From: Streptomyces sp. Tu6071
Lineage (GTDB): Bacteria > Actinomycetota > Actinomycetes > Streptomycetales > Streptomycetaceae
Direction: 5' to 3'
DNA length: 64,000 nt
Assembly: GCF_000213055.1 (NCBI RefSeq)
Contig: NZ_CM001165.1
Location: forward strand, 1,488,001 to 1,552,000
The position numbers were made by a program, and so were the translations under genes. The notes below the pieces were generated by a model that did not search any database, was not told where the DNA came from, and saw nothing but the letters and a program-made list of their open reading frames with translations. This document shows, in pieces, positions 46,143 through 55,600 of the stretch. Position 1 is the first letter of the stretch. The number at the start of each line of letters is the position of its first letter.

Positions 46143-48076
46143 CGACCGAGGACGGCACCGAGCGGGACCTCCTCCCGACCGCCACGCCCGCGCGCACGCG
46201 CGCCGCCGTGCGCGAACTCCTGCGCCCGCACCGGGTGCTCGCGGGCGCGGGCTTCGCCGTGCTCGTCGTCGCCACGGCGGTGGGGCTGCTCACGCAGCCG
46301 CTCCTCGGGCGGATCGTCGACCTCGTGACGCGGCACCGCTCCCCCGACGCGCTGACCTGGCCCGTGCTCGCCCTCGCCGGGATCGCGCTCGTGCAGGGCG
46401 CCTCGACGGCGTGGGGCATGGCGCTCGTCTCGCGGCTCGGCGAGACGGCGCTCGCGCGGTTGCGCGAACTCTTCGTGGAGCGCGCGCTCTCGCTCCCGCT
46501 CGACCGCGTGGAGCGGGCGGGCTCGGGGGACCTCAACGCGCGCGTGACGCGGGACGTGTCGCGGGTCGCCGAGGCGGTCCGCACGGCGCTGCCCGAGCTG
46601 GCCAAGTCGGGGCTGTCGATCGTGCTGACGCTGGGCGCGCTCGCGCTCCTCGACTGGCGGTTCCTGGTGGCCGCGCTCGTCGCCGTACCCGTGCAGGCGT
46701 GGACGGCGCGCTGGTACGTGCGCCACGCGGTGCCGCTGTACGCCCGCGAGCGGATCGTGACGGGGGCCCAGCAGCAGCAGTTGCTCGACACGATCGGCGG
46801 GGCGCGGACGGTGCGCGCCTACGGGCTCCAAGCCGAGCACGACCGGCGGGTCACCGCGCGTTCGCGCGCCGCCGTCGACCTGACGATGCGCGGGGTGCGG
46901 CTCGTGCTGCGCTTCTACGGCAGGCTGCACGTCGCCGAGTACCTGGGCCTCGCCGCGGTGCTCCTCACCGGGTTCCTCCTGGTGCGGGACGACGCGGTGT
47001 CGGTCGGGACGGCGACGGCCGCCGCGCTGTACTTCCACAGCCTCTTCACGCCGGTCAACACCGCGCTCGTGCTCCTCGACGACGCGCAGTCGGCGACGGC
47101 GGGGCTCGCGCGCCTCGTCGGCGTGGTCGACGTACGCGCCGAGGAGGACGCGGCGGACGGCGCGGCGCCCGTCACGGGGCCGCCCGGGGTGGTGGTCTCG
47201 GGTGTCACGCACGCGTACGTGCCGGGGCGGCCGGTCCTGCACGGCGTGGACCTGGAGGTGCGGCCCGGGGAGCGCGTCGCGCTCGTCGGGGCGAGCGGCG
47301 CGGGCAAGACGACGCTCGCCAAGCTCGTCGCGGGGCTGCACCGCGCGGAGTCGGGGAGCGTCCGCGTCGGCAATGCCGAGCCGGACGCCTCGGGGCGGCT
47401 CGTGGGCCTCGTGACCCAGGAGGTGCACGTCTTCGCCGGGCCGCTCGCCGAGGACCTGCGCCTCACCCGGCCGGACGCCGACGAGGCGGAGCTGCGCGCG
47501 GCGCTCGCCGCCGTGGGGGCGCTGGAGTGGGTGGATCGACTGCCCGAGGGCCTGGACACCGTCGTGGGCGAGGGCGGGCACCGGCTCACCACCGACCGCG
47601 CCCAGCAACTCGCGCTCGCCCGGCTGCTGCTCGCCGATCCGCCGCTCGTCGTGCTCGACGAGGCGACGGCTGAGGCGGGGAGTTCGGGCGCGCGGGTCCT
47701 GGACGAGGCGGCCGAACGCGCCCTGCGCGGCCGTACGGCGCTCGTCGTCGCGCACCGGCTCGGGCAGGCGGCGGCGGCCGACCGGGTCGTGGTCATGGAC
47801 GCCGGGCGGATCGTGGAGCAGGGCACGCACGAGGAACTCCTCGCCGCCGACGGCGCGTACGCGACCCTGTGGCGGGCCTGGTCGGGCAGCCGCTCCCCCG
47901 GTGAAAGCGTCCGCGCGGCGGAGGGCGGCGTCCCGGCAGGTGACGCCACCCCGGCAGGGGGCGGCACCCCTGCAGGTGGCCGCGTCCCCGCGGCGAAGGG
48001 CCGCCCCGCGCCCGTACCGCCCCCGTCCTCCGCCCCCTCCCCCGCGCACCCCGAGATCTCCGAAGCCCCCCGCTGA
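46139..48076 (+). CDS. ABC transporter permease/ATP-binding fusion, catalytic subunit
   Basis: 645 residues: membrane domain (about 30-330) plus nucleotide-binding domain. Walker A GASGAGKTT (384-392), Walker B VVLDE (D507-E508) and the switch His (ALVVAHRL, H539) are intact. The signature motif is lost: RLTTDRAQQ (482-490) replaces LSGGQ. Combined with the preceding subunit, exactly one complete ATP site can form. The last about 60 residues are a Pro/Ala/Gly-rich tail with imperfect repeats. It is coupled to the upstream gene by ATGA; a GTG two codons earlier is less likely. It probably moves a siderophore across the membrane; direction is uncertain. Confidence 0.88.
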   Translation: MTTEDGTERDLLPTATPARTRAAVRELLRPHRVLAGAGFAVLVVATAVGLLTQPLLGRIVDLVTRHRSPDALTWPVLALAGIALVQGASTAWGMALVSRLGETALARLRELFVERALSLPLDRVERAGSGDLNARVTRDVSRVAEAVRTALPELAKSGLSIVLTLGALALLDWRFLVAALVAVPVQAWTARWYVRHAVPLYARERIVTGAQQQQLLDTIGGARTVRAYGLQAEHDRRVTARSRAAVDLTMRGVRLVLRFYGRLHVAEYLGLAAVLLTGFLLVRDDAVSVGTATAAALYFHSLFTPVNTALVLLDDAQSATAGLARLVGVVDVRAEEDAADGAAPVTGPPGVVVSGVTHAYVPGRPVLHGVDLEVRPGERVALVGASGAGKTTLAKLVAGLHRAESGSVRVGNAEPDASGRLVGLVTQEVHVFAGPLAEDLRLTRPDADEAELRAALAAVGALEWVDRLPEGLDTVVGEGGHRLTTDRAQQLALARLLLADPPLVVLDEATAEAGSSGARVLDEAAERALRGRTALVVAHRLGQAAAADRVVVMDAGRIVEQGTHEELLAADGAYATLWRAWSGSRSPGESVRAAEGGVPAGDATPAGGGTPAGGRVPAAKGRPAPVPPPSSAPSPAHPEISEAPR

Positions 48077-48131
48077 CCGACCCCTGTCGCCCCACCGACC
48101 GACCCCACCGACCGACCCCCCACCGCCCGCC

Positions 48132-48150
48132 GCCCCGAGTCCTTCGGGGC
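48132..48150 (+). promoter_or_regulatory. Hairpin between the ABC genes and the binding-protein gene
   Basis: GCCCCGA-GTCCT-TCGGGGC lies in the 108-nt gap. The gap also has a short tandem CCCCACCGACCGA repeat around 48094-48120. It may uncouple expression of the binding protein. Confidence 0.45.
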
Positions 48151-48184
48151 CCCTACCGCACCGACGAACAGAAGGATCCATCTG

Positions 48185-49255
48185 ATGTCCCGCGCCCCCA
48201 GAGCCCTCCGGCTGACCGGCCTGCTCGCCTCCACCGTGCTGCTGACGGCGACGGCCGCCGCCTGCGGCTCCGACTCGGACTCCGCCGCCGACAACGACAC
48301 GAAGGCGTCGCAGGACTCCGCCGCCGCCGGGGCCTTCCCCGTCACGCTCGCCCACAAGTTCGGCAGCACGACGGTGAAGTCCGAGCCGCGGCGCATCGTC
48401 ACCGTCGGGCTGACCGACCAGGACGCCGTCCTCGCGCTCGGCAAGGTGCCGGTCGGCACGACCGAGTGGCTGGGGGGCTACAAGGGCGCGATCGGGCCCT
48501 GGGCGCGCAAGGACCTCGGCGGTGCGAAGGCGCCGACGGTCCTCAAGGACAGCGGCACGGGGCCGCAGGTGGAGCGCATCGCCGCGCTCAAGCCGGATCT
48601 CATCCTCGCGGTGTACGGCGGGCTGACGAAGGCGCAGTACGAGAGCCTGTCGAAGTTCGCGCCCGTCGTCGCGCAGCCCAAGGAGTTCAACGACTACGGC
48701 GTGCCGTGGCAGCAGCAGACGGAGGAGATCGGGAAGGCGCTCGGCAAGTCCGCCGAGGCGAAGAAGCTCGTGGCGGGCGTCGAGGACAAGTTCGCGGCGG
48801 CGAAGAAGGAGCACCCCGAGTTCGCGGGGGCCACGGGTGTCGTGGCGACCCCGTACGAGGGCACGTTCGTCTTCGGCAGCCAGGACCCCCGCTCGCGGCT
48901 CCTGTCCGACCTCGGCTTCGAGCTGCCGAAGGACCTGGACAAGGTGATCGGGGACGAGTTCGGCGCCAACATCAGCAAGGAGCGGCTGGACCTGCTCGAC
49001 CAGGACGCCGCGCTGTGGATCGCGCCGGACACCACCTCGTCGGTGAAGAAGCTGCACGCCGACAAGATCTACGGGGACCTGGACGTCGCGAAGCAGGGGC
49101 GCGAGGTCTTCGTCAAGGAGACGAGCGACTACGGCAACGCCGTGTCGCTCTCGACGGTGCTGAGCATCCCGTACGTCCTGGACCGCCTGGTGCCGCAGCT
49201 CGCGGCGGCGGTGGACGGCAAGCCCGCCACGAAGGTGGAGAACCCGGCGTCCTGA
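48185..49255 (+). CDS. Iron-siderophore-binding lipoprotein (FecB/FepB-like)
   Basis: 356 residues. A lipoprotein signal peptide ends in TAAAC (Cys near residue 27), followed by an Asp/Ser-rich linker. The mature part is a class III periplasmic-binding fold: RRIVTVGLTDQDAVLALGKVP opens it, and IAALKPDLILAVYGGLTKAQYE and PYEGTFVFGSQDPRSRLLSDLGFELP are typical of ferric-hydroxamate binding proteins. It captures a ferric siderophore outside the cell. No FecCD-type permease or FecE ATPase lies nearby; the two exporter-like ABC subunits are directly upstream. GAAGGA lies about 12 nt before the ATG. Confidence 0.9.
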   Translation: MSRAPRALRLTGLLASTVLLTATAAACGSDSDSAADNDTKASQDSAAAGAFPVTLAHKFGSTTVKSEPRRIVTVGLTDQDAVLALGKVPVGTTEWLGGYKGAIGPWARKDLGGAKAPTVLKDSGTGPQVERIAALKPDLILAVYGGLTKAQYESLSKFAPVVAQPKEFNDYGVPWQQQTEEIGKALGKSAEAKKLVAGVEDKFAAAKKEHPEFAGATGVVATPYEGTFVFGSQDPRSRLLSDLGFELPKDLDKVIGDEFGANISKERLDLLDQDAALWIAPDTTSSVKKLHADKIYGDLDVAKQGREVFVKETSDYGNAVSLSTVLSIPYVLDRLVPQLAAAVDGKPATKVENPAS

Positions 49256-49272
49256 GGACCCGGCGGGGCGAC

Positions 49273-49314
49273 GGCGGAGGGGGCGGACACCCGGTGGTGT
49301 CCGCCCCCTCCGCC
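49273..49314. terminator. Bidirectional terminator between the transporter operon and mbtH
   Basis: GGCGGAGGGGGCGGACACC (49273-49291) pairs perfectly over 19 bp with 49296-49314 around a CGGT loop. It lies 17 nt from each of the converging stop codons. Confidence 0.8.
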
Positions 49315-49330
49315 GTACCGCCCGGTGCGC

Positions 49331-49537
49331 TCAGTCGCCGTCCACGAGGCTCTTGGGGCGCATGTCCGTCCAGTGCGTCTCGATGTAGTCGGCGCACTCC
49401 TGCCGGGGCGCCGGGCCGTGGACGACGCGCCAGCCGGCCGGGACGTCGACGAAGTCGGGCCACAGGCTGTGCTGGTTCTCGTCGTTGACGAGGACGGAGT
49501 AGTGGCCGTCGGGGTTCTCGAAGGGGTTGCTGCTCAT
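49331..49537 (-). CDS. mbtH: MbtH-like protein
   Basis: 68 residues with the full family signature: [21 protein letters not shown] and [11 protein letters not shown]. MbtH proteins bind NRPS adenylation domains and are needed for their solubility or activity. It is encoded 76 nt downstream of the NRPS on the same strand, so it is likely the last gene of the same transcript and serves that enzyme. AAGGAG lies 9 nt before the ATG. Confidence 0.95.
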   Translation of the reverse strand: MSSNPFENPDGHYSVLVNDENQHSLWPDFVDVPAGWRVVHGPAPRQECADYIETHWTDMRPKSLVDGD

Positions 49538-49613
49538 GGTGTGCGCTCCTTGCTGGATCGGGACGGGGTGGGTCTGGACGGAGTCGGGCCGGGGCCGGGG
49601 CGGGGCGGGGCGG

Positions 49614-52600
49614 TCAGTCGCGGGGCTCCGCGTGCCGCACGAGGGCTTCCAGGGCGCGGAACCACGCCTCGCCGAGGTCCCGCACGGCGTCCTCGGTGAG
49701 GAGGTCCGCGGCGAAGGACCAGTGCGCCGCGAGGCGCGGTCCCTCCGGGCGGTCCTCGGTGAGGGCGTTGAGGGTGAGGGCGTGCGACATGGGCATGTCC
49801 GGGTCGGCGTCGAGGTCGGCGGCGTCCTCCTCGGGGGCGTAGGACCAGTCGGCGTCCTCCGCGTGCCCGAAGCGGCCCATGTAGTTGAACTCGATCTGCG
49901 GTTCCGCGAGTCGGGCGAGCGCGGGCGCGGTCTCCGGGTTCAGGTGGCGCAGCAGCCCGTGCCCCGTACCGGCACCGGGGAGGCCGGTGAGGTGGGCGCG
50001 GACGCGGGCCACGGCGGCCTCGGGGTCATCCGCGCCGGAGGGGCCGGGGTCGAGGCGTACGGGGACGACCGTGGTGAACCAGCCGACGGTGCGGGAGAGG
50101 TCCGCGTCGCCCGCGATGTCCTCGTCCCTGCCGTGGCCCTCCAGGTCCACCAGGACGGGGCCGCCGGTGCCGCCGAGCACGCGGGCGCGCCAGTCGGACA
50201 CCGCCTGGGCGAAGGCCGTGAGCAGCACGTCGTTGACGCTCGCGCCGAACGCGGCGGGCACGGCGCCGAGCAGGGGCCCGGTGAGGTGCGGGGGCAGGGT
50301 CAGCGAGACGTACCCCGTCGTCGCGACCGTGTCGCGCGCCGTGTCGAGCGGGCGGGGCAGCGGGAGCCCGGCGCCCTCGGCGAGCACGTCGGTCCACCAC
50401 GGCAGTTCGTCGGCCGTCGCGGGCTCCGCCGCCCGCGCGCCGAGCAGGCGCGACCAGCGGGCGAAGGACATCTCGACCGGGGCGAGCGCGGGGGCCCGCC
50501 CCTCCCGCACCGCGTCCCACGCGGCGGCCAGGTCAGGGAGGAGCGCGCGCCAGGACACGCCGTCGACGGCGAGGTGGTGGACGAGCAGGAGCAGCCGCCC
50601 CGCCCGCCCGGGACCGGCGTCGTACCAGACCGCGCGGACCATCGCCCCCGCCTCGGGGTCGAGGCCGGCCCGCGCCTCCTCGGCGTGCGCGGCGACGGCG
50701 GCGCGCAGCGCCTCCGGGTCGTCCGCCTCGGCCCGTACGTCCGCGCGCCGCAGCCAGTCGCGTACGTCGCACTCCCCCGCCGCCGGGACCGTGAGCGCGG
50801 GCTCGGGCGCGCTCACGAGGCGGGCGCGGAGCATGTCGTGGCGGGCGGCGAGGGCGCCGAGCACGGTGAGGAAGCCGTCCTCGGTGAGGTCGGCGGGGGT
50901 ACGGACCAGGGCGGCCTGGTGGTAGGCGGCGAGGGGGCCGCCGCGCTCCACGAGGGAGCGCATGATCGGGGTGAGCGGGACCGTGCCCGTGCCGTCGTCG
51001 TGCGTGGTGCCGCGCTCGGCGGGGGCGAGCGGGCTGGCGAGCGGGGCGAGCGCGACGACGGTGCGGTGCTGGAGCAACTGGCGCGGGGTCAGGCGCAGTC
51101 CGGCCGCGCGGGCGCGGGCGACGACCTGCATCGCGATGATGCTGTCCCCGCCGAAGGAGAAGAAGTCGTCGTCGGTGCCGACGGCGTCGGCGGGCAGGCC
51201 GAGCGCTTCGGCGAAGAGAGCGCGCAGGGTGCGCTCGGTGGCGTTCTCCGGGGCCCGGCCGCCGCCCGCCGCGGTGAAGTCGGGGGCGGGCAGCGCGGCG
51301 CGGTCGAGCTTGCCGTTGGGGAGCAGCGGGAGGCGGTCGAGGACGACGACGGCGGCCGGGACCATGTACTCGGGGAGCGTCGCGGCGGCGTGGGCGCGCA
51401 GCTCGGCGGGCTCGGGCGCGGGGCCGTGCGGGGCGGCGTAGGCGAGGAGCTGGTGGACGCCGGGGCGGGGCTCGCGGGTGACGACGACGGTGCGGGCGAC
51501 GGCGGGGTGGCTGTCGATCGCCTTCTCGATCTCGGCGAGTTCGACGCGGTAGCCGCGGATCTTGACCTGGTCGTCGGCGCGTCCCGCGAAGCGCAGGAGT
51601 CCTTCCTCGGTCCAGCGGGCGAGGTCGCCCGTGCGGTACATGCGCTCCCCGGCGGGGCCGTACGGGTCGGCGAGGAAGCGTTCCGCGGTGAGCGCGGGCC
51701 GGTCGAGGTAGCCGCGCGCGAGGCCGGGGCCCGCGAGGTACAGCTCGCCCGTGACGCCCGGCGGCACGGGGCGCAGCGCGGTGTCGAGCACGTAGGCGCG
51801 CGAACCGTGCACGGGGCGGCCCACGACGGGCTCCCCGGGGCTGTCCGCGACGCGGCCCACGAGCGCGTCGACGGTGGACTCGGTGGGCCCGTAGAGGTTG
51901 ACCGCCTCGGTGTGCGGGAGGGCCGCGAGCCTGCTCCACAGCGCGGGCGGCACGGCCTCGCCGCCGAAGCCGACGAGCGCGAGGGGGCAGTCGCCCTCCG
52001 GGCCGACGAGTCCGCTGTCCGCCATGCGGGCGAGGAGGGACGGGGTGACCTCGATGAAGTCGATCGCGTGGGTGCGGACGAAGGCGGCGAGGAGTTCGGG
52101 GTCGCGGCGCGTCTCCTCGTCGGCGATGTGCACGGCGTGGCCGTCCAGGAGCCACAACTGCGGTTGCCAGGAGGCGTCGAAGGCGAACGACCAGGCGTGC
52201 GCGACGCGCAGGTGGCGGCGGCCCGTGCGGCGGCGTGCCGTCTCGTGGAGGTCGTGGCGGTGGCTGTGGAAGAGGCTCGTGATGTTCCGCTGCGTGATGA
52301 CGACGCCCTTGGGGCGCCCGGTGGAGCCGGAGGTGAAGATGACGTAGGCGGGGTGGTCGGGCTCCGGCGGGGTGGGCTCGGTCTGGGGCAGAGCCGCGAG
52401 CGGGGTGTCGATGCGGAGGACGGGCGTCCCGGTCTCCGGGAGCGTCGTGCCCGCCGTGGTGAGGACGAGGACGGGGCGGGCGTCGGTGAGCTGGGCGGTG
52501 AGCCTGGACTCGGGGAGTTCGGTGTCGAGGGGCAGGTAGGCGGCGCCCGCGCGCATGACGGCGAGGATCGCGACCAGGTGCGCGGTGGTGCGGGGCAGGG

Positions 52601-55600
52601 CGAGGGCGACGGTGCGCTCGGGCGCGGCGCCGTGCGCGGCGAGGACGCGGGCCAGTTCCTCGGTGCGCCGGTCGAGTTCCGCGAAGGTGAGGCTCGTGCG
52701 GCCGTCCGTGACGGCCACGGCGTCGGGGCTCTCCGCGACCTGCGCGGCGAGGAGCTCGGGGATCGTGTGCGGGTGCGCGGGTTCCGGGAGCGCGGTGTCG
52801 TTCCAGGTGGTGAGGACCCGGTGGCGCTCGGCGGGCTCGAGGAGGTCGAGCCGCCCCACGGGCAGCTCGGGGTCCTCCGCCATGCCCGTCAGGAGCCCCG
52901 CGAGGGCGTCCGCGAGGCGCCGCGCCGTCGCCGCGTCGATGAGGTCGGGGCGGAACTCGGCGGTCAGGCGCAGGTGTGCGCCCGGCTCGACGGCCCACGC
53001 GAAGGGGTAGTGCGTGGAGTCCTCGTGGTCGCGCACGGTGGCGCGCGGGGCCTCGCCGCGCGCGGGGTCCTCGGCGACGGGGTACGACTCGAACACCACG
53101 AGGGTGTCGAAGAGTTCGCCGAGTCCGGCGGCGCGCTGGATGTCGGCGAGGCCGAGGTGCTGGTGTGCCAGAAGCCGGGACTGCTCGTCCTGGAGCCGCG
53201 CGAGGAGGGCCGCCGCGCTCTCGTCCTGGCGCAGGCGGACGCGCACGGGGACGGTGTTGATGAAGAGCCCGATCATCGATTCGGCGCCCGGGAGTTCGGG
53301 CGAGCGGCCCGCGACGGTGGCGCCGAAGACGACGTCGGTGCGCCCGGTGATCCGGCCGAGGAGGACACCCCAGGCGGCTTGCACGAGGGTGTTGAGGGTG
53401 ACGCCCCGGGAGCGGGCGAACGCCTCCAGCGCGGCGGTACGGGCCCGGTCCAGCTCCAGGGTGTGGGTGTGCGGGACGGCGGCGGCCCGGTCGGGGTCGG
53501 CGGGGGCGAGGCGTGTCGGTTCGGTGAGTCCGGAAAGGGCCTCGGCCCACGCGGTCGCCGCCGCTTCGCGGTCCTGCGCGGCGAGGTGGCGCAGGTGGGC
53601 GCGGTAGGGGGCGGGCGGGGGCGGGGTGCGGCCCTCGTAGCGGGCCCACAGTTCGGCGGTGAGCAGGGGCAGGGACCAGCCGTCGAGCAGGAGGTGCTGG
53701 TGGGAGAGGACGAGGCGGTGGCGGCCGGGTCCTGTGCGGGCGAGGAGGAGGCGCAGGAGCGGGGGGCGTACGGGGTCGAAGCGGCGGCGCTCCTCGGCGA
53801 GGAGGCGGGTCCAGTCGGCTTCGGCGTTCGCGGCGGGGCCCGTCAGGTCCACCGTGCGCCACGGCAGTGCCGCCGTGCGCGGGACGACGGCGACGGGGCG
53901 GCCCGTGGAGAGGTGCCGGAAGCCGCTGCGGAGGTTGTCGTGGGCGTCCAGGAGGTCCTGGGCGCTGGCGCGCAGGCGCGCGGCGTCGAGGGGGCCTTCG
54001 AGGTCGTAGGAGACCTGCACGGTGTAGACGTCGGGGCCCTCGTCGCCGGAGTCGAGCGCGGCGTGGAAGAGGAGTCCGGCCTGGAGCGGGGAGAGGGGCA
54101 GCAGCCGGGTCCCGGCCGGGAGGCCCGCGAGTTCGGCGCGCTCGGCGTCGGTGAGGGCGAGCAGGTCCGTGTCCGCGTCCGCGTCCGCCGCGGGGTCCGC
54201 TGTCGTGGCGACGGCGGCGAGTCCGGCGACGGACTTGTGGCGGAAGACGTCGCGGGGGCTGAGGGCGAGTCCGGCGGCGCGGGCGCGGGCGACGAGCCGC
54301 ATCGCGACGATGCTGTCCCCGCCGAGGGCGAAGAAGTCGTCGTCGACGCCGACGCGCGGCAGGCCGAGGACGTCCGCGTAGAGCGCGGCGAGGGTTTCCT
54401 CGCGCGGGGTGCGCGGGGCCGCGTCGCCGGTTTCCGCGGCGAAGTCCGGTGCGGGCAGGGCCCGGCGGTCGAGCTTGCCGTTCGGGGTGAGCGGGAGCGC
54501 GTCCAGGAGGAGCACGGCGGCGGGCACCATGTGCTCGGGGAGCGCCGCCGCGGCGTGGGCGCGCAGCGTCGTGGGGTCGGCGGCGGCTCCGGGCGCCGGG
54601 ACGACGTACGCGACGAGGCGGTCCTCACGCAGGACGACGGTGGCGTGCGCGACGTCCTCGTGGGTGCTCAGGGCGGCCTCGATCTCGCCGGGTTCGACGC
54701 GGAAGCCGCGCAGCTTGACCTGCTCGTCGGTGCGGCCGAGGTACTCCAGCTCGCCGTCGGCGGTCCAGCGCGCGAGGTCGCCCGTGCGGTACATGCGCTC
54801 CCCGGCGGGGCCGTACGGGTCGGCGACGAAGCGCTCGGCGGTGAGGGCGGCGCGGCCGAGGTAGCCGCGCGCGAGCTGGACGCCCGCGAGGTACAGCTCG
54901 CCCGCGACGCCCGGCGGGACCGGGCGCAGGCGCGCGTCGAGCACGTACGTACGGGTGTTGCGCACCGGGCGGCCGATCGGCACCGTGCCGCCGGGCGTGG
55001 CGCCCACCTCGTGCGCGGTGACGTCGACGGACGCCTCGGTGGGCCCGTACAGGTTGTGCAGGCGGCACCCGGGCAGGACCTCGTGGAAGCGCGCGGCGAG
55101 CGGCGCGGGCAGGGCCTCGCCGCTGCACACGACGCGGCGCAGGGACGCGCAGCCGGGCGCGGTCGGCTCGGCGAGGAAGGCGCGGAGCATCGAGGGCACG
55201 AAGTGGGCGGTCGTGACGCGCTCGCGGCAGATCAGGTCCGCGAGGTGGGCGGGGTCCTGGTGGCCGCCGGGGCGGACGACGACGAGCGTCGCACCGGTCA
55301 CGAGCGGCCAGAAGAACTCCCAGACGGAGACGTCGAATCCGGCGGGGGTCTTCTGGAGCACGCGGTCCCCGGCGCCGAGCCGGTGGTGGTCCTGCATCCA
55401 GCGCAGGCGGTTCGCGATGCCCGCGTGGGGCACCGTGACGCCCTTGGGGCGGCCCGTGGAGCCCGAGGTGTAGAGGACGTAGGCGGGGTGGCGGGGGTCG
55501 GGCGCGGCGGGGAGCGGCGCGTCGGCGGGGCGCTCGGGGGTGCCGTCGGGGTCGACGGCGAGGCGCGGGACCTCGCTGTCGGGGAGGGCGACGCCCCCGG

